From Rhizobium chutanense (GTDB lineage: Bacteria > Pseudomonadota > Alphaproteobacteria > Rhizobiales > Rhizobiaceae): a stretch of 64,000 nt of DNA. Location: assembly GCF_002531935.1 (NCBI RefSeq), contig NZ_NWSV01000019.1, forward strand, positions 1 through 64,000, given 5' to 3'. Shown one piece after another: positions 24,454-33,030 of the stretch (the stretch's first letter is position 1; each line of letters begins with the position of its first letter). A model generated the notes under the pieces. It ran no database searches, had not been told where the DNA came from, and saw only the letters and a list, made by a program, of their open reading frames with translations. The translations under genes were made by a program, and so were the position numbers.

Positions 24454-26763
24454 TTATTTTCGCTTCATGGCTTCGGCGAGTGCGGCGCCGAAAGCCCCCT
24501 GGCTCTCTGGTTTCGCCGCCGCCGGCCGGCGCTCGTTCTGCGGCCGGGAACCCTGGTTGCCGCGAGAATCGCCACGCGGCGCGGATGCGGAAGAACCGTC
24601 GTCGCGTTTCATCGACAGAGCGATGCGCTTACGCTTGGCGTCGACTTCGACGACCCGCACCTTGACGACATCGCCGGCCTTGACGACCTCGTGCGGATCC
24701 TTGACGAAGCGATCGGCAAGCTGCGACACGTGCACCAGGCCATCCTGGTGCACGCCGATATCGACGAAGGCGCCAAAGGCGGCGACATTGGTCACCGTGC
24801 CTTCCAGCATCATGCCGGGCTTGAGGTCGGAAATTTCGTTGACGCCTTCGGCGAAGGTTGCGGTCTTGAAGCTCGGGCGCGGGTCGCGGCCGGGCTTTTC
24901 CAGTTCCGAGAGGATGTCTTTGACCGTCGGCAGGCCGAATTTCTCGTCGATGAACTGACGCGGATCGACCGATTTCAGGAGGGCGCTATCGCCCATCAGC
25001 GCCCTGAGATCACGGCCGCAGGCAGCGACGATCTTCTTGGCGACGCCGTAGGCCTCCGGATGCACCGAGGAGGCATCGAGCGGCTCCTTGCCGTTGGGGA
25101 TGCGCAGGAAGCCGGCACATTGCTCGAAGGTGCGGCCGCCCAGCCTCGCGACCTTCAACAGATCGCGCCGCGTTTCGAAACGGCCCTCGCTGTCACGGTG
25201 GCGGACAATGGCATCGGCAATCGACGGGCCGAGGCCGGAGACACGCGATAGCAGCGGCGCAGACGCCGTGTTCAAATCGACGCCGACGGCATTCACCGCA
25301 TCTTCCACCACGGCATCGAGCGAACGCGACAGCTTCTGCTGGTCGACGTCGTGCTGATACTGGCCGACGCCGATCGACTTCGGCTCGATCTTGACGAGCT
25401 CGGCCAAGGGATCCTGCAGGCGCCGGGCGATGGAAACGGCGCCGCGCAGCGACACGTCGAGATCGGGAAACTCGGCCGCTGCGGTCGCCGAGGCGGAATA
25501 GACCGAGGCGCCGGCTTCCGAGACGATGACCTTGGTCGGCTTCGGCGCCGGCAGTTCGGCCAGCATGTCGGCCACCAGCTTTTCGGTTTCGCGGCTGCCG
25601 GTGCCGTTGCCGATCGAGATCAGCTCGACATTGTGCTTGCGGATCAACGATGCGAGCTCGATCTGGGCGCCGCGCACGTCGTTCCTCGGCTGGAAGGGAT
25701 AGACGGTCGACGTCGCAACCACCTTGCCGGTGCCGTCGACGACGGCGACCTTGACGCCGGTGCGGATGCCGGGATCGAGACCCATGGTCGCGCGCGAACC
25801 GGCGGGTGCGGCCAGGAGCAGATCCTTGAGATTGCGGGCGAAGACATGGATCGCCTCCTCTTCGGCCCTTTCGCGCAGTTCCCGCATCAGGTCGAGCGAC
25901 AGCGACATGGAGAGCTTCACCCGCCAGGTCCAGCTGGCGACCTCCATCAGCCAGCGGTCGCCGGGGCGGCTCGCACCGATCTCGTAAGCAGTCGCGATCA
26001 TCCGCTCGACCGGCTTGTTCGGCGAGGCGGTCTCGGCGTCGGCCTCGATCGTCAGCGTCAGCACCTCCTCGTTCCAGCCGCGCAGCATGGCAAGCGCGCG
26101 GTGGCCCGGCGCAGTCGCCCAGCGTTCGGAATGGTCGAAATAATCGGAAAACTTCTCGCCCGCCGCCTGCTTGCCGTCGACGACCCGAGCCTTCAGCAGC
26201 GAAGCCTGGCGCATATGGGCGCGCAATTTGCCGAGCAGGTCGGCATTTTCGGCAATACCTTCGGCGACGATGTCGCGCGCGCCTTCGAGCGCCGTCTTCA
26301 CATCGGCCACATCGGCCGTGACGAAGCCTTCGGCGAGCACCGCCGGCTCCCGGCCGCGCTCGGTGAGGATCGCCTCGGCGAGCGGGCCAAGGCCGCGTTC
26401 GCGAGCGATTTCGGCCCGCGTGCGGCGCTTCGGCTTGTAGGGCAGATAGAGATCTTCGAGCTCGGCCTTGGTTGCGGCGCCAGCGACTTTGGCCATCAGC
26501 TCGTCGGTCATCTTGCCCTGGCCGGTGATCGATTCGACGATGGCGTCGCGCCGGGCTTCGAGTTCGCGCAGATAGACCAGCCGCTCGGCGAGATTGCGCA
26601 GCTGGGTATCGTCAAGCCCGCCCGTCACTTCCTTGCGGTAGCGGGCGATGAAGGGCACGGTGGCGCCCTCGTCGAGCAGCTCGATGGCGGCCTTGGCCTG
26701 GTCCGGCCGGGCGTTGATTTCGGCCGAGATGCGGGCTGCGAGAAAACGAAGGTCAGCGGCCAT
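24454..26763 (-). CDS. tex: Tex family RNA-binding transcriptional accessory protein
   Basis: This 769-residue protein has the Tex layout: an N-terminal helical domain (VPFIARYRKEVTGGLDD), a YqgF-like RNase H fold (GLDPGIRTGVKVAVVDGTG), and helix-hairpin-helix repeats (LNTASAPLLSRVSGLGPSIA). A C-terminal S1 domain follows (GTVTNVAAFGAFVDIGVHQD), with a Gly/Pro/Arg-rich tail. Tex binds nucleic acid and affects transcription and RNA turnover. The start at 26763 (MAADLRF) is chosen because the open frame upstream runs into non-coding sequence. Confidence 0.94.
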   Translation of the reverse strand: MAADLRFLAARISAEINARPDQAKAAIELLDEGATVPFIARYRKEVTGGLDDTQLRNLAERLVYLRELEARRDAIVESITGQGKMTDELMAKVAGAATKAELEDLYLPYKPKRRTRAEIARERGLGPLAEAILTERGREPAVLAEGFVTADVADVKTALEGARDIVAEGIAENADLLGKLRAHMRQASLLKARVVDGKQAAGEKFSDYFDHSERWATAPGHRALAMLRGWNEEVLTLTIEADAETASPNKPVERMIATAYEIGASRPGDRWLMEVASWTWRVKLSMSLSLDLMRELRERAEEEAIHVFARNLKDLLLAAPAGSRATMGLDPGIRTGVKVAVVDGTGKVVATSTVYPFQPRNDVRGAQIELASLIRKHNVELISIGNGTGSRETEKLVADMLAELPAPKPTKVIVSEAGASVYSASATAAAEFPDLDVSLRGAVSIARRLQDPLAELVKIEPKSIGVGQYQHDVDQQKLSRSLDAVVEDAVNAVGVDLNTASAPLLSRVSGLGPSIADAIVRHRDSEGRFETRRDLLKVARLGGRTFEQCAGFLRIPNGKEPLDASSVHPEAYGVAKKIVAACGRDLRALMGDSALLKSVDPRQFIDEKFGLPTVKDILSELEKPGRDPRPSFKTATFAEGVNEISDLKPGMMLEGTVTNVAAFGAFVDIGVHQDGLVHVSQLADRFVKDPHEVVKAGDVVKVRVVEVDAKRKRIALSMKRDDGSSASAPRGDSRGNQGSRPQNERRPAAAKPESQGAFGAALAEAMKRK

Positions 26764-26876
26764 GGGATTTCCTGTTCCGACGAAAGTTGCGGGACCATAG
26801 CGGCGAAAAGCGGCAAGGCAATGCCCGACTGTGGTTTCCACAGCGGAAGTTATTGGATTGGGGGGTCATTGGCGTT

Positions 26877-27055
26877 GTGCCGTGTGGCCCCCTCATCCGC
26901 CCTACGGGCACCTTCTCCCCCGAGGGGAGAAGGGACATGCCGCACTGTTTTCCTCCACCACAAAGGACAGCGGCAAGAAGAGGCCGTTGCCGCACCTCCC
27001 CTTCTCCCCAGCGGGGAGAAGGTGGCGGCAGCCGGATGAGGGGGCCTCACGGCAC
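26877..27055. repeat. Palindromic repeat family B, inverted pair between tex and glyS
   Basis: The left arm is GTGTGGCCCCCTCATCCGCC with hairpin CCTTCTCCCCCGAGGGGAGA. The right arm is CTTCTCCCCAGCGGGGAGAA followed by GCCGGATGAGGGGGCC. A central spacer of about 70 bases separates them. The pair takes up nearly half of the 418-base gap; no gene is seen in the gap. Confidence 0.75.
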
Positions 27056-27181
27056 CATGCCTACCAACCATCCACCCCATCGCCCTCCTCCGTTTTTGCG
27101 GTTGTGCAGATGCGGCATTCTTTGATAGCAGAAGCAACGTTTTTGGATCGCCCTGCCCGCGGGCGCAAGGAAAAGAGTGAC

Positions 27182-29296
27182 ATGCCAAACCTTCTTCTCG
27201 AACTCCGCTCCGAAGAGATTCCGGCCCGCATGCAGCGCAAGGCTGCCGGCGACCTGAAGAAGCTCGTCACCGATGCGCTCGTCGAAGCGGGTCTGTCCTA
27301 TGAGGGCGCGCGCGAATATTGGACGCCGCGCCGGCTGGCGCTCGACATTCACGGCCTGACGGCGCGCTCGGCCGATGTACGCGAAGAGCGCAAGGGACCC
27401 CGCACCGACGCCAACGAAAAGGCAATCGAAGGCTTTTTGCGCGGCGCAGGCTTGTCCTCGGTCTCCGAAGCCCAGGTGGTGAGCGATCCGAAGAAGGGCG
27501 ATTTCTATGTTGCGGTCATCTCCAAGCCCGGCCGCGCGACTGAAGAGATCGTCACCGACGTGATGCCCGGCATCATCCGCGATTTTCCCTGGCCGAAATC
27601 GATGCGCTGGGGCAAGGCATCGTCCAGGCCCGGGGCGCTGCGCTGGGTGCGGCCGCTGCAGTCGATCGTCTGCACCTTCGGCCCCGAGCATGAAGAAACC
27701 ACCGTCATTCCGTTCGAGATCGACGGCATCACGGCTTCCAACGTCACCTATGGCCATCGCTTCCACGCGCCCGAGGCGATCACGGTGCGGCGCTTCGACG
27801 ATTATGCGGCGAGCCTGGAAAAGGCCAAGGTCATCCTCGACGCCGAGCGGCGCAAGGACATCATCCTGCACGATGCCCGCGACATCGCTTTCGCCAATGG
27901 CCTCGAGCTGGTGGAAGACGAAGGCCTGCTGGAAGAAGTCTCCGGTCTCGTCGAATGGCCGCAGGTGCTGATGGGCAGCTTCGAGGAGGATTACCTCTCC
28001 ATTCCCTCCGAGATCATCCGGCTGACGATCAAGACCAACCAGAAGTGCTTCGTCACCCGCAAACAGGGTGAAGAGACGCTTTCGAACAAGTTCATCCTTA
28101 TCTCCAATATCCAGGCGCATGACGGCGGCAAGGAAATCGTCCATGGCAACGGCAAGGTGGTGCGGGCCCGGCTTTCGGACGCACTGCATTTCTGGAAGCG
28201 CGACCAGGGCGACCTGCCGGATCTGGAGACGCTGACGGCTTCGGCGGCAAAGTTCGGCCTCGACCTGAAGAAGCCGCTCGACCAGCGCATGGCCAAGCTC
28301 GATGCGCTCGATGTGACCTTCCATGCCAAGCTCGGCACGCAGGGCGCGCGCGTCGCCCGCATCCGCGCCCTGGCTGGAGAACTGGCAAAAATCACCGGCG
28401 CCGACGCGGCTCTCGTCGATCGTGCCGCCGTGCTCACCAAGGCCGATCTGCGCACCGAAGCGGTCGGAGAATTCCCGGAACTGCAGGGCCTGATGGGTCG
28501 CAAATATGCGGTGTTGCAGGGTGAGCATGCCTCCGTGGCCGCCGCGATCGAGGACCATTACAAGCCGCAGGGGCCGTCGGACCGCGTGCCGGAGGACAAG
28601 GTGGCAATCACCGTCGCGCTTGCCGACAAGCTCGACACGCTGATCGGTTTCTGGGCGATCGATGAAAAGCCGACCGGTTCGAAGGACCCGTTTGCACTGC
28701 GGCGGGCGGCGCTGGGCGTCGTCAGGATCCTCCTGGAACGAAGGATCCGCCTGCCGCTGCTGGCGACGACGCGGGATATCGACCTCCTCTCCTTCTTCCA
28801 CGACCGCCTCAAGGTCTATCTGCGCGACCAGGGCGCCCGCCACGATCTCATCGACGCCGTGCTGACGCCTGAAGCCGACGACCTGTTGATGGTGGCGCGC
28901 CGGGTCGAGGCGCTGACGGCCTTCATCACCTCCGAAGACGGCAAGAACCTGCTTGCCGGCACCAAGCGCGCGACGCAGCTGCTCGCCGCCGAGGAGAAGA
29001 AGGGCACCGTCATTGCCGACGGCGTTTCGCCGGCGCTGCTGAAGCTCGACGCCGAAAAAGAGCTGTTCGCCGCAATATCAGCTGCCTCGAAGGATGCCTC
29101 GGACGCCGTCGCCGGCGAAGACTTCCGCTCGGCAATGGAAGCGCTCTCCAAGCTGCGCGGCCCGGTCGACCGCTTCTTCGAAGACGTGCTCGTCAACGAC
29201 GAAGACGCCGCCATCCGCGCCAACCGCCTCGCTTTGCTCAGGCTGATCCGCGAGGCGACGGGAACGGTGGCTGATTTCTCGAAGATCTCGGGATGA
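27182..29296 (+). CDS. glyS: Glycyl-tRNA synthetase β subunit
   Basis: The 704-residue protein begins with the typical β-subunit N-terminus MPNLLLELRSEEIPARMQ. It contains RGPRTDAN-like KGPRTDANEKAIEGFLRG, PKSMRWG and the C-terminal anticodon-binding region ending ATGTVADFSKI. With GlyQ it charges tRNA-Gly as an α2β2 enzyme. The α gene is not adjacent; it is at 38.8 kb on the other strand. Family B repeats flank glyS on both sides. The start is set at the ATG of MPNLL; the open frame upstream is repeat sequence. Confidence 0.96.
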   Translation: MPNLLLELRSEEIPARMQRKAAGDLKKLVTDALVEAGLSYEGAREYWTPRRLALDIHGLTARSADVREERKGPRTDANEKAIEGFLRGAGLSSVSEAQVVSDPKKGDFYVAVISKPGRATEEIVTDVMPGIIRDFPWPKSMRWGKASSRPGALRWVRPLQSIVCTFGPEHEETTVIPFEIDGITASNVTYGHRFHAPEAITVRRFDDYAASLEKAKVILDAERRKDIILHDARDIAFANGLELVEDEGLLEEVSGLVEWPQVLMGSFEEDYLSIPSEIIRLTIKTNQKCFVTRKQGEETLSNKFILISNIQAHDGGKEIVHGNGKVVRARLSDALHFWKRDQGDLPDLETLTASAAKFGLDLKKPLDQRMAKLDALDVTFHAKLGTQGARVARIRALAGELAKITGADAALVDRAAVLTKADLRTEAVGEFPELQGLMGRKYAVLQGEHASVAAAIEDHYKPQGPSDRVPEDKVAITVALADKLDTLIGFWAIDEKPTGSKDPFALRRAALGVVRILLERRIRLPLLATTRDIDLLSFFHDRLKVYLRDQGARHDLIDAVLTPEADDLLMVARRVEALTAFITSEDGKNLLAGTKRATQLLAAEEKKGTVIADGVSPALLKLDAEKELFAAISAASKDASDAVAGEDFRSAMEALSKLRGPVDRFFEDVLVNDEDAAIRANRLALLRLIREATGTVADFSKISG

Positions 29297-29363
29297 TATT
29301 GCCAGCATGAACGGGGCGTTTGCCACGTGCGAGGCGGGTGAGAATGGAGAGGTCGCGGCATAT

Positions 29364-29418
29364 CCTCTTCTCCCCAGCGGGGAGAAGGTGCCGGCAGGCG
29401 GATGGGGCCACACGGCAC
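29364..29418. repeat. Palindromic repeat family B, right-type arm after glyS
   Basis: CCTCTTCTCCCCAGCGGGGA, then AAGGTGCCGGCAGGCGGATG and GGGCCACACGGCA. The orientation is opposite to the arm at 29545. Confidence 0.7.
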
Positions 29419-29544
29419 ATCCTTCACGGAAATTCTATTCCGGCGCGCCGACGGTAACACGGCGCCCTTACGCCTTGAGCACGATCGAGACCACCGCGGC
29501 GCGGTCGGAGCTCGTATGGGCATTGTAGGAACGACCGGCGTCGG

Positions 29545-29596
29545 CGGCCCCCTCATCCGCCCTACGGGCACCTTCTCCCCGCTGGGGAGAAGAGGG
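29545..29596. repeat. Palindromic repeat family B, left-type arm
   Basis: GGCCCCCTCATCCGCCCTAC, then GGGCACCTTCTCCCCGCTGG and GGAGAAGAGGG. With the arm at 29364 it makes an outward-facing pair in the 406-base glyS-DUF523 gap. Nothing else is recognised in that gap. Confidence 0.7.
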
Positions 29597-29702
29597 AATC
29601 GAGACGTTGCAGCAATCAAATGAGCGGCAGATGCGGTTCGCCACCCCTTAAAATACCCCCCAACGCTGGCATTGCCGCCACCACCGCGCTAATCAAGCAG
29701 TT

Positions 29703-30191
29703 ATGCAAAGCAAGATCCTCGTCAGCGCCTGCCTCATGGGGCACGCCGTCCGGTATGACGGGCGGGCGAAGCCGTTGCTTCATCAGGCGATCGAGACATG
29801 GCGGGCCGAGGGGCGGCTCGTGACGATCTGTCCGGAGATGTCGGCGGGCATGCAGGTGCCGCGGCCGCCGGCGGAGATCGCCGATGCGGCAACCGGCGAG
29901 GACGTGCTGGCCGGCACGGCGCGGGTCGTGGAATTGACCGGCGCAGACGTGACGGTAGAGTTTCTGCGGGCGGCGGAAAATGCCGCGGCGCTCGCAAGGC
30001 AGGCCGGCTGCCGCTATGCGCTGCTCATCGACGGTAGCCCGTCCTGCGGGTCCGGGTTCATCTATGATGGCACGTTTTCCGGCCGCCGGCAGGCCGGCAG
30101 CGGCGTAACGGCGGCAGCACTGAAAGCGGCCGGCATCGAAGTGTTTTCCGATCGGGAGATCGAGCGGCTGATCGAGCGCATCGCACAATAG
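29703..30191 (+). CDS. DUF523 family protein
   Basis: The 162-residue protein shows the DUF523 pattern: ILVSACLMGHAVRYDGR, ICPEMSAGMQVPRPPAEI, a central AARQAGCRYALLIDGSPSCG, and EVFSDREIERL at the end. The conserved cysteines suggest metal or thiol chemistry. Related proteins have been linked to thiouracil/sulfur handling, but I do not assign a reaction. A hairpin terminator follows directly. Confidence 0.82.
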   Translation: MQSKILVSACLMGHAVRYDGRAKPLLHQAIETWRAEGRLVTICPEMSAGMQVPRPPAEIADAATGEDVLAGTARVVELTGADVTVEFLRAAENAAALARQAGCRYALLIDGSPSCGSGFIYDGTFSGRRQAGSGVTAAALKAAGIEVFSDREIERLIERIAQ

Positions 30192-30204
30192 GTCTCCAAA
30201 TGAC

Positions 30205-30241
30205 ACGGCCGCCGGAGAACCGACGGCCGTTAAGAATTTTG
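30205..30241 (+). terminator. Terminator of the DUF523 gene
   Basis: ACGGCCG (30205-30211) pairs with CGGCCGT (30224-30230), followed by TAAGAATTTT on the + strand. It starts 14 bases past the DUF523 stop. Confidence 0.6.
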
Positions 30242-30271
30242 TGATAAAAACCCTTGTCGTACCCGCGCCGT

Positions 30272-32095
30272 TTAAGCGGCGCGGCGCCTCTGATGCGTGG
30301 CCGGGGCCGCACTTTCGCCACTGACGCGGAAGCCGCGGATGAGGTCGATCAGTTCGTCGGTGTCGCTGGCGAGCGTCTCGGCCGATGCCGTCGTCTCCTC
30401 GGCCATGGCGGCGTTCTGCTGGGTGGCGGCGTCGAGCTGGTTCATCGACGAGGAGATCGAGCGCAGCGTCGTGTCCTGTTCGGAGGCGCTATGGGCGATC
30501 TTGGCGACGATCTCGTTGGCGGCCTTGATCTGGTCGGAGATGCGCTTCAGCGCCTCGCCGGCCTCGCCGACCAGGCGGACGCCGTGATCGACCTGGCTGG
30601 AGGAGCGGGCGATCTGGTCCTTGATCTCCTTGGCGGCTGCGGCCGAGCGCTGGGCGAGTTCGCGCACTTCCTGGGCGACGACGGCAAAACCCTTGCCGGA
30701 TTCACCGGCGCGAGCCGCCTCGACGCCGGCATTCAGCGCCAGCAGGTTGGTCTGGAAGGCGATCTCGTCGATGACGCCGATAATCTTGGTGATCTCCGAC
30801 GACGATTTCTCGATGCCGCTCATCGCCTCGATCGCCTGGGTGACGATCGCATCGCTATGGGTGGCCTCGGTGCTGACCGAGTGGACGCGCTGGCTCGCCT
30901 CATGGGCGCCATCGGCCGTCTGGCGGACCGCAACGCTGAGCTCATCGAGAGCAGCCGAGGTTTCTTCCAGGCTCGCGGCCTGGCGCTCGGTGCGCTGCGA
31001 CAGTTCGTTGGAGGCGCGGCGAATCTCTTCCTTGCTGGTGCCGATATCGCTGCCCTTGGCGCTGACCTTGGCCATGGCGGCTTCGAGATGCGACAGCGCA
31101 TCGTTGAAATTGTCGCGCAGGGCGGCGTATTTCTGGCCGAGATCGGCGCAGCGGACGGTGAGATCGCCGCGGGCGATCAGCTCCAGCGCCTGGCCGATCG
31201 TCGCCACCACACGCGCCTGCAGCGCAGTTTCGTCCTGCTGCTGGCGCAGATTGTTTTCGCGCTCGTTTTCCAGCGCCAGCTGCTGGGCCGCCTCGCGATC
31301 CGACATCGCATGGCGTTCCCGGATCTTTTCCTGCAGCGACTGCGTCGCCTTGGCCATCATGCCGACTTCGTTGTTCATGGTCGTGTGCGGGATGGCAATG
31401 GAGACGTCCTCTTCGGCGACGGCCTTCAGGGCGGCATGGACGTTGTTGAGAGGTCCCGATATGCCGCGGATGACGACGTAGGCGGCCGCCATGGCCAGGA
31501 AAAACAGGACGATGCTGCCGGAGAGCGCGGTCAGGATCGTGCTGTTGATCTGAGCATCGAGATCGTCCATGTAGACGCCGGTGACGACGACGACTTTCCA
31601 GGGCTCGAAGGCCTGGCCATAGGCCGTCTTGCGGTAATCGCCGGCGGGCTGACCGGGTTTGCTGGTGGAATAGAATTCGACGAGACCGCCGCCCTGCTGC
31701 CCGAGCTTGACCAGCTCTTCGCGGTAGAGCTTGCCCTTGCTGTCGGCCTGCCCCTTGAGGTTCTGCCCGACTTTGGCGGCATCGTAGTGGAACATCATCT
31801 GGACGTCGTAGCTATAGCCGAAGAAATAACCGTCGGGGTCGTATTTCATGCCGTTGACGGTGGCATAAGCCTGCTTCTGGGCATCTTCGAGCGTCATTTC
31901 GCCCGCGGTTACCTTCGCCTGATAAAGCTTGAGCACGGAGACGGCCGACTGAACCTCGGCGCGGAGCATGTCGTAACGCTCCTTGTAGATCGCATCGACC
32001 GAGGAGCGGATCTGCAGCGACGTGGCGATCGCAAAGGCGATCATCAGGCCGACGACCAGCAGGATGAGCTGCTTCGATATCTTCAAATTTTTCAT
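30272..32095 (-). CDS. Methyl-accepting chemotaxis protein with Cache sensor
   Basis: This 607-residue chemoreceptor has membrane helices at about residues 9-30 and 188-212. They flank a single Cache domain with MKYDPDGYFFGYSYD and KTAYGQAFEPWKVVVVTGVY. A HAMP domain and a methyl-accepting signalling domain follow, with AFQTNLLALNAGVEAARAGE at the tip. Single Cache domains usually bind small organic acids; the actual ligand is unknown. Unlike the receptor at 161-2098 it lacks a C-terminal xWxxF pentapeptide. The start is ATG 32095 (MKNLKISKQ). Confidence 0.94.
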   Translation of the reverse strand: MKNLKISKQLILLVVGLMIAFAIATSLQIRSSVDAIYKERYDMLRAEVQSAVSVLKLYQAKVTAGEMTLEDAQKQAYATVNGMKYDPDGYFFGYSYDVQMMFHYDAAKVGQNLKGQADSKGKLYREELVKLGQQGGGLVEFYSTSKPGQPAGDYRKTAYGQAFEPWKVVVVTGVYMDDLDAQINSTILTALSGSIVLFFLAMAAAYVVIRGISGPLNNVHAALKAVAEEDVSIAIPHTTMNNEVGMMAKATQSLQEKIRERHAMSDREAAQQLALENERENNLRQQQDETALQARVVATIGQALELIARGDLTVRCADLGQKYAALRDNFNDALSHLEAAMAKVSAKGSDIGTSKEEIRRASNELSQRTERQAASLEETSAALDELSVAVRQTADGAHEASQRVHSVSTEATHSDAIVTQAIEAMSGIEKSSSEITKIIGVIDEIAFQTNLLALNAGVEAARAGESGKGFAVVAQEVRELAQRSAAAAKEIKDQIARSSSQVDHGVRLVGEAGEALKRISDQIKAANEIVAKIAHSASEQDTTLRSISSSMNQLDAATQQNAAMAEETTASAETLASDTDELIDLIRGFRVSGESAAPATHQRRRAA

Positions 32096-32378
32096 GACGC
32101 CTCGCAACGGGGAAGGAATGGCTGCATTCCGGTGCGGTTTTCTACCGCCTGTGCGAGCGCGCCAAACAAGGCGGCGCGTCTACCGCTGCTAAAACAACAT
32201 GCTGCGACCGGTGAGCAACAATTGATGCTGACTTTATAAAAAAGATTTAACTTTATTAAAAACGATGCGGATTCCCCTAAAAATAAAGGGGTCCAGTTAT
32301 ACAGCGCAGCGTCGGATTTCCGATGATCGCAATATCGCTCGTGTTGGAAATCTCAACTTGCCCGGCCCATCAAAACAA

Positions 32379-32412
32379 GAATGCACCCCCGCTGCTCATC
32401 GAGGGTGCATTC
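32379..32412 (-). terminator. Terminator of the HPE1-like gene
   Basis: GAATGCACCC (32379-32388) and GGGTGCATTC (32403-32412) form a perfect 10-bp stem. On the minus strand it is followed by TTGTTTTG. It lies about 65 bases past the stop of the gene at 32476. The remaining bases of the 380-base gap up to the Cache chemoreceptor show only an AT-rich leader. Confidence 0.75.
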
Positions 32413-32475
32413 GGCCCACCTGCGGTGGACCCCCAAACGATCGAAACCTTGATCGGGCGGGGGCAGGGAACTTTA

Positions 32476-32937
32476 TTAAAAGCGCAGCTCGAATTCGGAA
32501 ACGTTAAGGGCTGCCGGCTGTTCAGTCATACCGGCCGCAACAGGCCTGGCATCGCCGCCGATGACGGCCGCTGTTTGTGCGCTCATGTCGATGCCGTCGG
32601 CCGGTGGGGCGGACGGTGCGGCCGCCACCATCGCTTCCGGAGTCGCCTTGGTGACGAAGACGACGGGTGAGCCGCCCATCCAGCCTTCGGTGCGGTAGAT
32701 CTTCTTTTCGCCGCCGACATCGCGAACTTCGCTCGCCTGGAGGACGCCGGGCTTCAGCTCCGGCACCGTATAGTCCTTCTTGGTCGGATCGGCCTGGAGC
32801 GGCGGGCAATCGGCGCAGCTTTCCGCGACGATGCTGCCTTCGGCGCGCGGAGCGGTCTTGCCGACCACCTCGATCGAGGACGCCATTGCCGAGCCCGCCA
32901 TCAGCAGGATTGCCGCACCGAGGAAAATCTGACGCAT
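32476..32937 (-). CDS. Small secreted protein, HPE1-like
   Basis: The 153-residue product has a signal peptide (MRQIFLGAAILLMAGSAMAS). The segments SIEVVGKTAP, VAESCADCPPLQ and YRTEGWMGGSPVVFVTKA follow, then an Ala/Pro-rich tail. The CxxC in a short secreted protein and the GGSPVV segment fit what is annotated in rhizobia as a plant virulence effector HPE1-like domain, named after a Liberibacter protein; this is from memory. The start is ATG 32937 with GGAGGT upstream; the codon before it is TTG. Function is unknown. It is monocistronic with its own terminator. Confidence 0.68.
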   Translation of the reverse strand: MRQIFLGAAILLMAGSAMASSIEVVGKTAPRAEGSIVAESCADCPPLQADPTKKDYTVPELKPGVLQASEVRDVGGEKKIYRTEGWMGGSPVVFVTKATPEAMVAAAPSAPPADGIDMSAQTAAVIGGDARPVAAGMTEQPAALNVSEFELRF

Positions 32938-33030
32938 CAACGCACCTCCGTCTTACCGTAGGAGCGGTATAACGGAGCTTTGTTTCCATCCCGTCAGGGG
33001 AAAGGGTAAAAATTTAAAGAACAGGTCAGT

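Noticed and set aside
27061..28843. 598-codon open frame antisense to glyS
   Set aside because: glyS motifs and length are normal on the + strand; the antisense frame has no domain.
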